Position numbers and translations under genes: made by a program. A DNA stretch of 50,446 nucleotides, taken from the NCBI GenBank assembly GCA_022710935.1, contig JAKLFY010000047.1, forward strand, positions 1-50,446. Direction: 5' to 3'. This DNA comes from Verrucomicrobiota bacterium. Its GTDB lineage: Bacteria > Verrucomicrobiota > Verrucomicrobiia > Limisphaerales > J093. This document shows positions 16,041 through 24,680 of the stretch, piece by piece. Each line of letters begins with the position of its first letter. Within the stretch, counting starts at the first letter, position 1. The notes below the pieces were generated by a model. It made no database searches, had not been told where the DNA came from, and saw only the letters and a program-made list of their open reading frames with translations.

Positions 16041-19000
16041 ATGCCCAACCGCTCAAGAGGACGTGGAGCGTCCCGCCGGCGCCACACCGGCGCTGGCCAG
16101 CTCGACCTTGCCATCGCCGACGAGACAGGAGACAAACCGGTCACCTGTCGCGGGCTGTTTTCGGCCAACTACCTTCGCCGCCACTTTCCGAACCACGAAT
16201 CCTTCTCCAAAACCGAGGAAATTGCGGAGCTATATCAGGCCGCCCGCCGCCGCTGGGAAGACAACGCCGATGGCTTGCGGAACCAGAACGAAGCTTACAC
16301 CCGCACCCAGTTTCTCGATCCGCTGCTCGGCGGTCTTGGCTGGCAGTTTATTCCCGAAACCCAGCTCCCGCGCGGCACAAAGATCGAGAGACCCGACTAC
16401 TGCCTCTTCCCGGACGCCGCCCGCCGCCAGCAGGCCGCCGCCCAGCCGACCAACGCCGCCACCTTCCCTTTCGCCGACTCCGTGCTCGAAGCCAAACGCT
16501 GGGGGCACTCGCTCGACAAGGTGTCCGAGCGCGAAACGCCTGGTCGCTTTCCCGCCGAGCAAATCGAGAGCTACCTCCGCGCCGCGAAGGACGCCACCGG
16601 CCGCCGCTTGTTCAACTGGGCCATCCTCAGCAATGGCGCGCGCTGGCGGCTTTACACCGAGCACGCAGGCAACGGCGCGACCTTCGAGTTCACGCTGGTG
16701 GACTCGCGCGGGCAGTTCTGCTCGATCGAGGATTTCCGCCTGTTCGCCGCGCTGTTTCGTCCGGCGGCCTTCGCGCGCGATGCCGACGGACGTTGCCTGC
16801 TGGACCGCGTCCGCGAGGAATCCCTCAATCGGCAGCTCGAACTCGAGGAGAACCTTCGCGAACGCATCTTCGATGTCCTCGAAGACCTCGCCAACGCCTT
16901 TCGCGAGCACGCGCCCAACCAAATCACCCCCATGGACTACCCGGCGCTCTATCAGACCTCGCTCATCTTCCTCTACCGGCTGTTGTTTGTGCTCTACGCC
17001 GAGAGCCGGGAGCTCCTGCCGGTGTTTCTGCCGCCGCGCGAGGGGGCGAGCCTCCTCTATCGCAACCGCTTCTCGCTCGCCGCGCTCGTGCCGCGCCTAA
17101 AGCAACCCGCCGCCGATTTCCAGTCCGGCACGCTCTGCGACCTTTACCAACGCCTGCTCGACCTCTTCCACCTGATTGACGGCGACAGCGAGGCCTTGAA
17201 CCGCGAAGCCAAGGTCACCCGCTACAACGGCGGCCTGTTCGACGCCACCCAGAATCCGCACATCGAACGCTGGCGCGTGCCGGACCGCGCGCTCGCGCAC
17301 GTCCTGCAACAGTTCATCTTCGCCCAGCCGCCCGCCAGCGGTCGCCGCCGCCAGCAGCAAATCGTCACCGACGAAACGGTGGACTACGCCTCGCTGGAAG
17401 TCCGCCAGCTTGGCGACATCTACGAGGGCCTGTTGGGCGCGCATCTGGAGGCAGACGCCACCGGCCGGCTCACGCTGCGCAACGAAAAGGGCGAGAACCA
17501 CCGCGAAGGCATCTACTACACGCCGGACTGGGTTGTGACCTATCTTGTTCGCGAAACCCTCCAGCCTTTGCTCGATGAGATTGACCGGAGCGAGTCGGTT
17601 CAGAACGCCCTGCGCCAGCGCAGCGAGGAGCGCCGCCGCGACAACTCCTTCACCCACGCCGTCCTGCGCCTCAACGTCCTCGACCCCGCGATGGGCAGCG
17701 GCCACTTCCTCGTCCGGGCCACGGTATTCCTGGCCGACGCCATCCGCAAGCACCCGACCACCCGCGTCATGACCGCGCAGGTGGTCACGCACGGCCAGCA
17801 ACGCCGCACCCGCCGCGACATCGAGCAGGCCGGCCTCGTGCCCGTGCCGCCCGGCGTTTCCCAGCAGCAGGCCGAGACCGCTTACTGGCGTCGCCGCGTC
17901 GTCGAGGCGTGCATCTACGGCGTGGACCTCAATCCGCTGGCCGTCGAACTCACCAAGCTCTCGCTCTGGCTCACCTGCATCGCCGTGGACGAGCCGTTGA
18001 ACTTCCTGGACCACCACCTGTGCCAAGGTAATTCGCTGCTATCCGCCGCCACCGAGGAACTCGGCCACAGCCCGCACGCTACCTTCGACGAGCGCGACCG
18101 ACAGGTCGTGCTGCCGCAAGATCAACTCGCCAGCGCCCTCCGTGCGGTCATCGCTGAGAATCACCGCATCGAGGGCACTTATGCCACACACATGGCCGAG
18201 GTGAAGGACAAGGAGCGCCGCTGGCGCGCCGTCCGTGCCCAGATGAAACCATTCATCGAGATCGCCGACCTCTGGCTCGCCGCCGCCGACGGGCTGGCCG
18301 TCAACGAGCTGGATTACCAAACCCTCGTCCGTCTTGCGCTGAACCAGCTTCCGCGCCCCGAGCGCGCCGCCGCCGAACGGTTGGCCGACTCTTTCGCCGA
18401 CGCATTGAAGGTCAGGCGCGAAGCCCACCGCGCCTTTCACTGGCAGCTTGAACTGCCCGACGTGTTCTTCGCCGAGGACGGCTCACCGCGCCCGGTGGCG
18501 GGACGCGGTTTCGACGCCATGCTGGGCAACCCGCCTTACATCACACGCCAGACCATGTCGGGCCAGCCGTGGCTGGCGCTGGCCGACGCCCGCCTCGGCT
18601 ACGCGCAGGACACCTACGAATGGTTCACCCGCCTGGGCTTCCGGCTGCTCCGGCCCGGCGGGCGCATCGGCTTCATCACCGCGGACACTTTCTTCACCCT
18701 CGAAAACTTCACCACGCTGCGCGAACTGCTGCAAAGCCAAGAACTCACGCACCTCGGCCAGTGCGATCCCTTCGACGCCACCGTGGACGCCGCCATCTTT
18801 GTGGCGCGGAAAAAGGGGAGCGCAGGCGTCGCGCCTGCCGATTCCGGCGTCCCGCCGGAATCATTGTCCACACAGACCGCGGCTCGCGAGGCGCGAGCGC
18901 TCCCCACCGAAACGCTCCTCTTCATCCAAGCCCGACCACGAACGGCTCGCGATGGCCGCAAGACACGACCGGACAAATGGCTCAACCAACTTCCCTACGC

Positions 19001-20657
19001 GCAGGACTTGCCCGCAATCGCCACCACGCCGCTGCCGGGCGAACTCGGCACGGCCACGCACATGCAGCTCGGTCCGCCCGACGCGCCGGACACGTTGCGC
19101 CTTCACCGCGTGCCCGTGGCGCTTTACCGGGCGGCGCACAAACGCGCCTTCTTCGAGCCGCGTCCCGGCACCCTCCGGCTGTTCGCGCGGTTCAACGAAC
19201 CGGTGAAACGCCTCGTCGCCGAATGGTGGCCGCGCATCGAAACCTCGGAGAAGTTCACTGACAACGCCGCCCCCATCCAAGCATACCAGCGCACGTTGCG
19301 CCCGGGCGACGTGACGCTCGTCGGCCTCGTCGCCCAGGGCGGCCAGGGGATGCGAACGGCCAACAATGCCCGTTTCCTCGGCTACCTCGCTGGCACACCG
19401 CAGGCGAGGGACATCCTCGCCCGCCGTGAAGAATGGACGCAGCGCTGGCTCGCCAGTCCGAAAATCCGGCCCGTTTTCCTGGACCTGCTCGCCAAACACG
19501 GCGGAGACCCGGCGCATCCCACGCGCAACAGCGCCGCGTGGGAAGCCTGCGTCGAGCCGCTCCGCGAGGAGTTCGACGCGCGGGAACTCGGCTTTGGCAA
19601 GACCGACCTTTACCGCATCGTGCCTGCCGAATTGGCTGCGGTCGAGGACGACTTCCAGTTTGCCTGGCAGCAACGCAAAGCAGAACTGCTCGCCCGGTGG
19701 CGCAGTGAGGCAAGCCTTGCGGGCTTTTGGCGGACAGACGAGCTGGGCGCGAGCGAAGAACGGCAACGCGCCCGCAGGCTCAAGAAGGGGAAGACCGTTT
19801 CCGACGACGACTTCTGCCTGCTCTGCCAAGAGCTTCAACGCTGGGTGGCCGAGGAAAACGCCGTCCGCAAACGCCAGCGGCTACCGACCATCCCGCGCGA
19901 CGCCCTTGGCATGCGATCCGCCGAGAATTACATCGACACCGCCGACGTGCCGCGCATCGCCACCATCTACAATGGCCTGAGCGCGCGCGGCCAGTTCGTG
20001 CCGTTTCGCAAAGGCGACCCCGAAGGCAACCGCTGGGTGGACAACGAGCCGCTGTTCGTCTGCTGGTCGAGGGAAAACGTGGATTGGCTTTCGACTGCGC
20101 CAGAAGCGCGATGGCAGGGACACAGGTTCTTTCTAACAGCGGGTATCACCTGGACCGCCGTCGCCAACCATGTCGCCATGAAGGCGCGTTACCAAGATCC
20201 GTGCGTTTTTGACGCCGACAGCATGCGGTTGACGCCGCGTGCGTCTGTCATCCATCCGCTGGCGTTCCTTGCTCTGCTGAACTCGAACGTCGTGAGCTTC
20301 CTGAAGCTGAAGTTCATGAAGCACACGCAGAAGTGGGAGATTGGGGATCTCCGGCAGTTGCCCTTGGTCACGCCCAGGGCAGCGGAAGCGCGGCGATTGC
20401 AGCAGTTGGCAGAGCGGGCGATGGAAGCCAAGCGCCTGACCTTCACCGGTGGCGACGCGCCCCACGCGCTGGTCGCCTTCGCCCGCAACCTGAGCGCCGA
20501 CCTGCTCGCCCACGCACCCGCCTACCTGCATCCGCCCGCGCAACAGCGCCTGCTGGCCACCCCCGCCGACTGCCTCGAAGTCATCGAACTGGCCGTGAAC
20601 TGGGAAGCCGAGAAACTCTACGGTGTGGAAGGCCGCGGCCCATTCGACGAGTTTTGA
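16041..20657 (+). CDS. Type IIG-like restriction endonuclease/DNA methyltransferase
   Basis: A protein of about 1538 residues that joins nuclease, N6-adenine methyltransferase and specificity parts in one chain. A PD-(D/E)xK-like site is visible near the N-terminus: Asp in IERPDYCLF (about residue 119) and EAK in VLEAKRWG (about 150-152). The methyltransferase motif I is DPAMGSGHF (about 548), then IYGVDLNPLAVELTKLSLWL, and the catalytic NPPY (about 829). The C-terminal third (NYIDTADVPRIA, FLKLKFMKHTQKWEIGDLRQLPLV) looks like the target-recognition region of Eco57I/PglX-like enzymes. The ATG at 16041 is uncertain because a palindromic repeat covers codons 5-20. A 91-base palindromic element lies in frame at about residues 925-955. 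No partner restriction or BREX gene is adjacent; gene fragments flank it on both sides. Confidence 0.88.
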   Translation: MPNRSRGRGASRRRHTGAGQLDLAIADETGDKPVTCRGLFSANYLRRHFPNHESFSKTEEIAELYQAARRRWEDNADGLRNQNEAYTRTQFLDPLLGGLGWQFIPETQLPRGTKIERPDYCLFPDAARRQQAAAQPTNAATFPFADSVLEAKRWGHSLDKVSERETPGRFPAEQIESYLRAAKDATGRRLFNWAILSNGARWRLYTEHAGNGATFEFTLVDSRGQFCSIEDFRLFAALFRPAAFARDADGRCLLDRVREESLNRQLELEENLRERIFDVLEDLANAFREHAPNQITPMDYPALYQTSLIFLYRLLFVLYAESRELLPVFLPPREGASLLYRNRFSLAALVPRLKQPAADFQSGTLCDLYQRLLDLFHLIDGDSEALNREAKVTRYNGGLFDATQNPHIERWRVPDRALAHVLQQFIFAQPPASGRRRQQQIVTDETVDYASLEVRQLGDIYEGLLGAHLEADATGRLTLRNEKGENHREGIYYTPDWVVTYLVRETLQPLLDEIDRSESVQNALRQRSEERRRDNSFTHAVLRLNVLDPAMGSGHFLVRATVFLADAIRKHPTTRVMTAQVVTHGQQRRTRRDIEQAGLVPVPPGVSQQQAETAYWRRRVVEACIYGVDLNPLAVELTKLSLWLTCIAVDEPLNFLDHHLCQGNSLLSAATEELGHSPHATFDERDRQVVLPQDQLASALRAVIAENHRIEGTYATHMAEVKDKERRWRAVRAQMKPFIEIADLWLAAADGLAVNELDYQTLVRLALNQLPRPERAAAERLADSFADALKVRREAHRAFHWQLELPDVFFAEDGSPRPVAGRGFDAMLGNPPYITRQTMSGQPWLALADARLGYAQDTYEWFTRLGFRLLRPGGRIGFITADTFFTLENFTTLRELLQSQELTHLGQCDPFDATVDAAIFVARKKGSAGVAPADSGVPPESLSTQTAAREARALPTETLLFIQARPRTARDGRKTRPDKWLNQLPYAQDLPAIATTPLPGELGTATHMQLGPPDAPDTLRLHRVPVALYRAAHKRAFFEPRPGTLRLFARFNEPVKRLVAEWWPRIETSEKFTDNAAPIQAYQRTLRPGDVTLVGLVAQGGQGMRTANNARFLGYLAGTPQARDILARREEWTQRWLASPKIRPVFLDLLAKHGGDPAHPTRNSAAWEACVEPLREEFDARELGFGKTDLYRIVPAELAAVEDDFQFAWQQRKAELLARWRSEASLAGFWRTDELGASEERQRARRLKKGKTVSDDDFCLLCQELQRWVAEENAVRKRQRLPTIPRDALGMRSAENYIDTADVPRIATIYNGLSARGQFVPFRKGDPEGNRWVDNEPLFVCWSRENVDWLSTAPEARWQGHRFFLTAGITWTAVANHVAMKARYQDPCVFDADSMRLTPRASVIHPLAFLALLNSNVVSFLKLKFMKHTQKWEIGDLRQLPLVTPRAAEARRLQQLAERAMEAKRLTFTGGDAPHALVAFARNLSADLLAHAPAYLHPPAQQRLLATPADCLEVIELAVNWEAEKLYGVEGRGPFDEF
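16055..16100. repeat. Palindromic element overlapping the restriction gene's first codons
   Basis: This GC-rich stretch (GAGCGTCCCGCCGGCGCCAC, then ACCGGCGCTGGCC) has a 6-bp stem CGCCGG/CCGGCG. Read on the minus strand it aligns with the end of the in-frame element at 18815-18905 (about 18 of 24 bases), and its frame-1 translation gives the same PAGATPAL-like string that the other element gives in antisense. Confidence 0.45.
18815..18905. repeat. 91-base palindromic element inside the coding sequence
   Basis: Terminal inverted repeats GGGGAGCGC (18815-18823) and GCGCTCCCC (18897-18905) enclose three perfect hairpins: GCAGGCG/CGCCTGC (18822-18838), GATTCCGGCG/CGCCGGAATC (18840-18862) and GCTCGCG/CGCGAGC (18882-18898). 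The reading frame stays open and adds about 30 residues (AGVAPADSGVPPESL, then AREARALPT) between the methyltransferase core (VFVARKKG) and the following TLLFIQARPR segment. Confidence 0.82.
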
Positions 20658-21115
20658 TTCTGGGCACCCGCAGCCAAGAGTCTATCTCTGCCCTGTGCGG
20701 TCAGCACCTCACCCAAAGCACCCAATCGCCGCGACCAGCATCAGCCAGCACCACGGCGGGCCGCAGCTTGGCGGCGGAGAGGTCGGAGAAAGGGAGTTGG
20801 ACGAGAACTACGGTTTGGGTTGCAGGTGTGACCACGCCGCGTCCTCCTCGGGGCGATTCCAGTCCTCAGCCAGGGCGCGCAACGCCGCAAAAAGCGTGAA
20901 ACCACCGACCGCGAAGGGCGGATATGAGGCTGGAACACGCGCTCGTCTTGAATCGGTCACCTCACGCGGCGGGGACCGAGTCGCAGTGTTCGCTGATGTC
21001 CTGCTGGATCGCATTGGCGATGGTCTTGTCGGCGATGTCAGCGTACCGATCAAGCCCGGCAAGGCCAGCCCGCCCGCGACCCTGCCGCCGGTGACTTTTG
21101 GGAAAGCCCGCCGCC
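20658..21115 (-). other. Gene-poor gap with coding-like scraps
   Basis: There is no intact gene. On the minus strand about 20 codons (20808-20872) read LAEDWNRPEEDAAWSHLQP then stop, which resembles the C-terminal tail of small antitoxin-like proteins. A second stretch (20962-21067) reads GLDRYADIADKTIANAIQQD and then ISEHC before a stop; I do not recognise it. Both look like remnants, possibly of a toxin-antitoxin locus beside the restriction gene. This is weak inference. Confidence 0.3.
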
Positions 21116-23077
21116 TCATTTGCGCGCAGGGGAATCCGCCTCGACTGCGCCTTGCGCTTTCTCGAGCGCGGGTTTCAATTCCGCGATAGCCGCTTCCGCT
21201 TCCTTGAGGCGGCGTTCGAGGTCGTCGCGTTCGAGGATTTTGCGGAGCTGATTGCCCACGTAGTTGCGGGCGGCTTCCGGCGTCATGTTCTCCTGGATGG
21301 CCACCTTGACGGGCGTTTCCTCGAGAAGCCAGTCGTCGCTGCGCTGCGCGGCAAGCGGCACGCCGTGGCCGTTGACGATGTTACCCATCGGGTTTCTCGC
21401 CCACGCATAGCGGAAGTGAATTGGCTCCGGCACGAAGCGGCTGCTCAACACCAGGATGTTGCGTTGATACTGGGGCTGATTGCGGTTGTTCTTGGCGCCG
21501 TCAGTGAACCAGTCCACCTCGGCCGGATGGAACCGGCGGTCCTTGCCGGCAATGGCGAAGCCGAGCATCCGCCCGTCGCTGTCATCGCGGGTCTTCACGT
21601 CCGTGCTCAGCGTCAGCTTCATCGTGCCGCCGCCGACTTCAACGTTCTCGATTGTGGGCGGGAGCCACCAGGCCTCGCCGTCGCGGCCCTTAAACAATCC
21701 GTAGCGCGTCGCCAGCGCCCACTTGGCGGCGCGTTCGCCGACGGGGATCTTCATCTGCGGATGATACCAGGCCTTGCGCAAGTCGAAGCTGCTCGCGAAG
21801 CCGATGTTCTGGTCCCCCGCGTTGCGCAGGTCGCCGAAGGTCTGGTAGTGCGCCTCGCGGATGTAAATGCCGGCGTCGTACATCGGCACGAGGAAGTTGT
21901 CGCGGGTCTGTGGCTGGCTGTCCGTGCAAAGCGAAATGATGCAGAACGGCAGCTTGGGATCGGCGAAGGTTTCGCGCCAGGACGCGATCATGGGGGCGAA
22001 GACCTGCTGGTACATCCGCGCGCCGGCGGAGCCGTTGAAGGCGTTGTTGTAGCCCTGGTGCCAAACGGTGCCCGCCACCGCCAGGTCGCGCAGCGGACGC
22101 ATGACGCTGGCGTAGCAGTAGCCCGGACGGTTGCGGTCGGCGACCGGCCCTAGCCGCAAATCGCTGGGTGGTTTGCTGTCGGCGGGGATGGACTGGCCCC
22201 TGGCTTGCAAGTTCTTCAGCCGGTGTTCGTAGGCAGCCACGCGCGCCTTGAGATCGGCTTGAGGATCGAACGCGGCGATGCGGTCGGCCCAGTCTTTCAG
22301 CATCGCCTGCGTCTCGGCGCCCTCGATCTTTTGCAGCACATCCTCGGGCGTCCACGTTTCAAGGGTGGTCCCGCCGATGGAGCAATCAATCAGGCCGATC
22401 GGCACGCCGCTGGCCAGGTGGACGCGGCGCCCGAAGATGTAACCAATCGCGGAGAATGCCCGCACGGTCTGGGGCGAACAGGTATCCCAATCGCCTTTGC
22501 GAAAGTGCTGACTGAACCAATCGCTCCATTCGTGCAGACGCTCGAAACTGTGGACCGAGGCGAAGCCCTTGCCCTGCGGCACGGTCAGTAGCCGAATCTG
22601 GGGCAAGTTGGCCGAGACGATTTCCAATTCCCCATCGTCGGCGTTGCTGATGGGGAACTCCATGTTGCTCTGGCCGCCGAGAACCCAGACATCGCCGACC
22701 AGGATGTTGTCAAACGTCAGCGTTGCGCTCCGGCCTTTCACCGTCAGGGTCTGCGGGGTGTTGTTCACGGGCACGGGCTTGAGCGTGACCTGCCATGCGC
22801 GATCCGTCGCGGCTGTGGCGTGGGCCTCCTGTGCGGCGAAGAGGACCGCGACCTCCTCGCCGGGTTCGGCCCAGCCCCAGATGTTTAGCGGCTTGTCGCG
22901 CTGGAGGACCATGTTCGACTGAAATACGTTGGCGACGCAGAGCCCGGTGCCGATGGCGGGAACGTCCACCACGTCCTGCTTGGGCATCGCCCGTTCCTGC
23001 GCGGCGAAGGCCGCCGCGCCGGCCAGGCCGGTCGCCAGGATGACACCGTTCCACCACGATTTGAGCATTGGGTTCAT
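21116..23077 (-). CDS. Sialate O-acetylesterase-like SGNH esterase
   Basis: A 653-residue predicted exported esterase that removes O-acetyl groups from sugars. After a hydrophobic N-terminus (GVILATGLAGAAAFA) and a beta-sandwich, the SGNH block I appears as VLGGQSNMEFP (nucleophile S137), followed by GVPIGLIDCSIGGTTLETW. The usual WYQGE-N block reads VWHQGYNNA, so the Glu is replaced by Tyr. The catalytic His is likely in AWYHPQMKIPVGERAAKWAL. The C-terminal 40 residues (QLRKILERDDLERRLKEAEA) are a predicted coiled coil, unusual for the family. The ATG at 23077 is used. It is downstream of and co-directional with the sulfatase, which suggests joint removal of acetyl and sulfate groups from one glycan. 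A true sialic-acid substrate is not implied. Confidence 0.87.
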   Translation of the reverse strand: MNPMLKSWWNGVILATGLAGAAAFAAQERAMPKQDVVDVPAIGTGLCVANVFQSNMVLQRDKPLNIWGWAEPGEEVAVLFAAQEAHATAATDRAWQVTLKPVPVNNTPQTLTVKGRSATLTFDNILVGDVWVLGGQSNMEFPISNADDGELEIVSANLPQIRLLTVPQGKGFASVHSFERLHEWSDWFSQHFRKGDWDTCSPQTVRAFSAIGYIFGRRVHLASGVPIGLIDCSIGGTTLETWTPEDVLQKIEGAETQAMLKDWADRIAAFDPQADLKARVAAYEHRLKNLQARGQSIPADSKPPSDLRLGPVADRNRPGYCYASVMRPLRDLAVAGTVWHQGYNNAFNGSAGARMYQQVFAPMIASWRETFADPKLPFCIISLCTDSQPQTRDNFLVPMYDAGIYIREAHYQTFGDLRNAGDQNIGFASSFDLRKAWYHPQMKIPVGERAAKWALATRYGLFKGRDGEAWWLPPTIENVEVGGGTMKLTLSTDVKTRDDSDGRMLGFAIAGKDRRFHPAEVDWFTDGAKNNRNQPQYQRNILVLSSRFVPEPIHFRYAWARNPMGNIVNGHGVPLAAQRSDDWLLEETPVKVAIQENMTPEAARNYVGNQLRKILERDDLERRLKEAEAAIAELKPALEKAQGAVEADSPARK

Positions 23078-23117
23078 GGGATTTTCACGAGGGTTTGGAG
23101 AATGCGCAGTGGGTTAT

Positions 23118-24680
23118 TCATCGCGGCAGAGCCAATCGGTGCTCGGTGGGCCGCCTCGCGGTGTCACTCCGGTGTGACTGACGAGCCGGGGCCAGTGCGG
23201 CAGCGCGTCGGCTCGCGGGACCCGACGCGGTCTGCAGTGCGGACAGGAGCTCTTTGACTTTGTCCGGGTGCTGGGCGGCAAGGTTTGTCGTCTCCGCGGG
23301 GTCCGTGCGCAGGTTGTAAAGCTGCACCGCCGGCTCGCCGGGCTTGGGCTTGATCAAGCTTGGTTTGGTGAAGCCGCCGGAGCCGAGTCCGTTGATCAGT
23401 TTCCAATCGCCGGATCGAATCATCATCATGGACGGAGCACTGCCGGCGTGCATGACAATGGGCGGGCGAATGGGCCTGTCGGCAGGCCGCACACCGTCCA
23501 GCACCGGCACGAAGCTGAAGCTGTCCGGCCCCGCCTCGTCCGGCAGCGCGGCGCCGCAAATCTCCGCGAACGTCGCGAGCAGGTCCGTGAAGCAGATCGT
23601 CTGGTCGCTGACGGTCCCCGCCTTCACCCGCCCCGGCCAGCGCACGATAAACGGCATCCGGTGCCCCGCCTCCCAGGCGTCGCCCTTCATTCCGCGCAGG
23701 CCGCCGGCTGCGTCATGCCCAAGCCGCGCCACATCGGCCGGCAACCACATCGGGCCGTTGTCAGAGGTGAAAATCAGCAGCGTGTCCTGCATCAGGTTCG
23801 CGTTCTCCAGAGCGGCAAGCACGCGGCCGATTTGGGCATCCACCATCATGACGAAGTCGCCATACATTCCTGCGCCGCTCTTTCCGGAAAACTCCGCCGA
23901 AGGCAGCCACGGGGTGTGGGGCGCTGTGTAGGCGAGGTAGAGCATCAGTGGCTGGCGCGCGTCGCCCATCTTGCCGGCGTGCGCGTGGATGACCGCGCAG
24001 GCTTCGTCCGTGAGTCTCGGCAAGACCTCTTTCAAGTCCATGCCGGGCGCGATCCCGCCGCCTCGCCAAAACTCCCCCTGGGTCGAGGCCCATCCCGGCG
24101 AGTGGTGTTCCTCGATGTGCTCCGTCGGCGGGGTCACGGCCCGGTCGCCCCGGATGAAGAAATACGGCGGGATGTCCGTGGAGGCGCGAAAGCCGAAATA
24201 TGTGTCAAATCCGCACGCCACCGGGCCGCCGGGCAGCGGCTTGTCGTAGCCGTCCTCCTGAAAGCCGAGATGCCACTTGCCCACCATCGCGGTGCGATAC
24301 CCTTGCGCCTTGAGCAGCGACGCGATGGTCATTTGTCCTTTCTCGATCAACGGCTGCTTGGGCCACCGCGAGATGTCGGTGCGAAAAGGATACCTTCCCG
24401 TGAGCAGCCCGTAACGCGAGGGATGACACAGCGGGCCGGGCGCATGAGCGTCGGTGAACCGCATCCCTTCCCGAGCCAGTCGGTCAATATGGGGCGTGGC
24501 GATTCTCGAGTTTGGGTTGTAGCAACCGGGATCGCCATAGCCCAGGTCGTCCGCGAGCAGGATGAGGATGTTCGGCTTGCTGGCCGGCTTGGGCGCGTCG
24601 GCGGCGTGCAGCGCGGCCAGTGACGCGAGCAGGACGGCCGTGAGGAGGCCATTCAAGATTCCAGTCTCTGTGCGTGTCAT
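23118..24680 (-). CDS. Sulfatase (formylglycine-dependent, secreted)
   Basis: A 520-residue sulfatase of the alkaline-phosphatase superfamily, for removal of sulfate esters, probably from sulfated polysaccharides. A signal peptide (GLLTAVLLASLAALHA-AD) precedes the metal site ILLADDLGYGD. The CxPSR signature is CHPSR with the formylglycine Cys at residue 85 and a downstream LLTGRYP. MVGKWHLGF, APHTPWLPS and FTSDNGPMW complete the active site. The ATG at 24680 is chosen; the frame extends three codons to a TTG. Its ATG overlaps the TGA of the upstream truncated PDZ gene (ATGA), so translation may be coupled. An anaerobic or aerobic sulfatase-maturing enzyme is needed but is not in the window. 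Confidence 0.92.
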   Translation of the reverse strand: MTRTETGILNGLLTAVLLASLAALHAADAPKPASKPNILILLADDLGYGDPGCYNPNSRIATPHIDRLAREGMRFTDAHAPGPLCHPSRYGLLTGRYPFRTDISRWPKQPLIEKGQMTIASLLKAQGYRTAMVGKWHLGFQEDGYDKPLPGGPVACGFDTYFGFRASTDIPPYFFIRGDRAVTPPTEHIEEHHSPGWASTQGEFWRGGGIAPGMDLKEVLPRLTDEACAVIHAHAGKMGDARQPLMLYLAYTAPHTPWLPSAEFSGKSGAGMYGDFVMMVDAQIGRVLAALENANLMQDTLLIFTSDNGPMWLPADVARLGHDAAGGLRGMKGDAWEAGHRMPFIVRWPGRVKAGTVSDQTICFTDLLATFAEICGAALPDEAGPDSFSFVPVLDGVRPADRPIRPPIVMHAGSAPSMMMIRSGDWKLINGLGSGGFTKPSLIKPKPGEPAVQLYNLRTDPAETTNLAAQHPDKVKELLSALQTASGPASRRAAALAPARQSHRSDTARRPTEHRLALPR

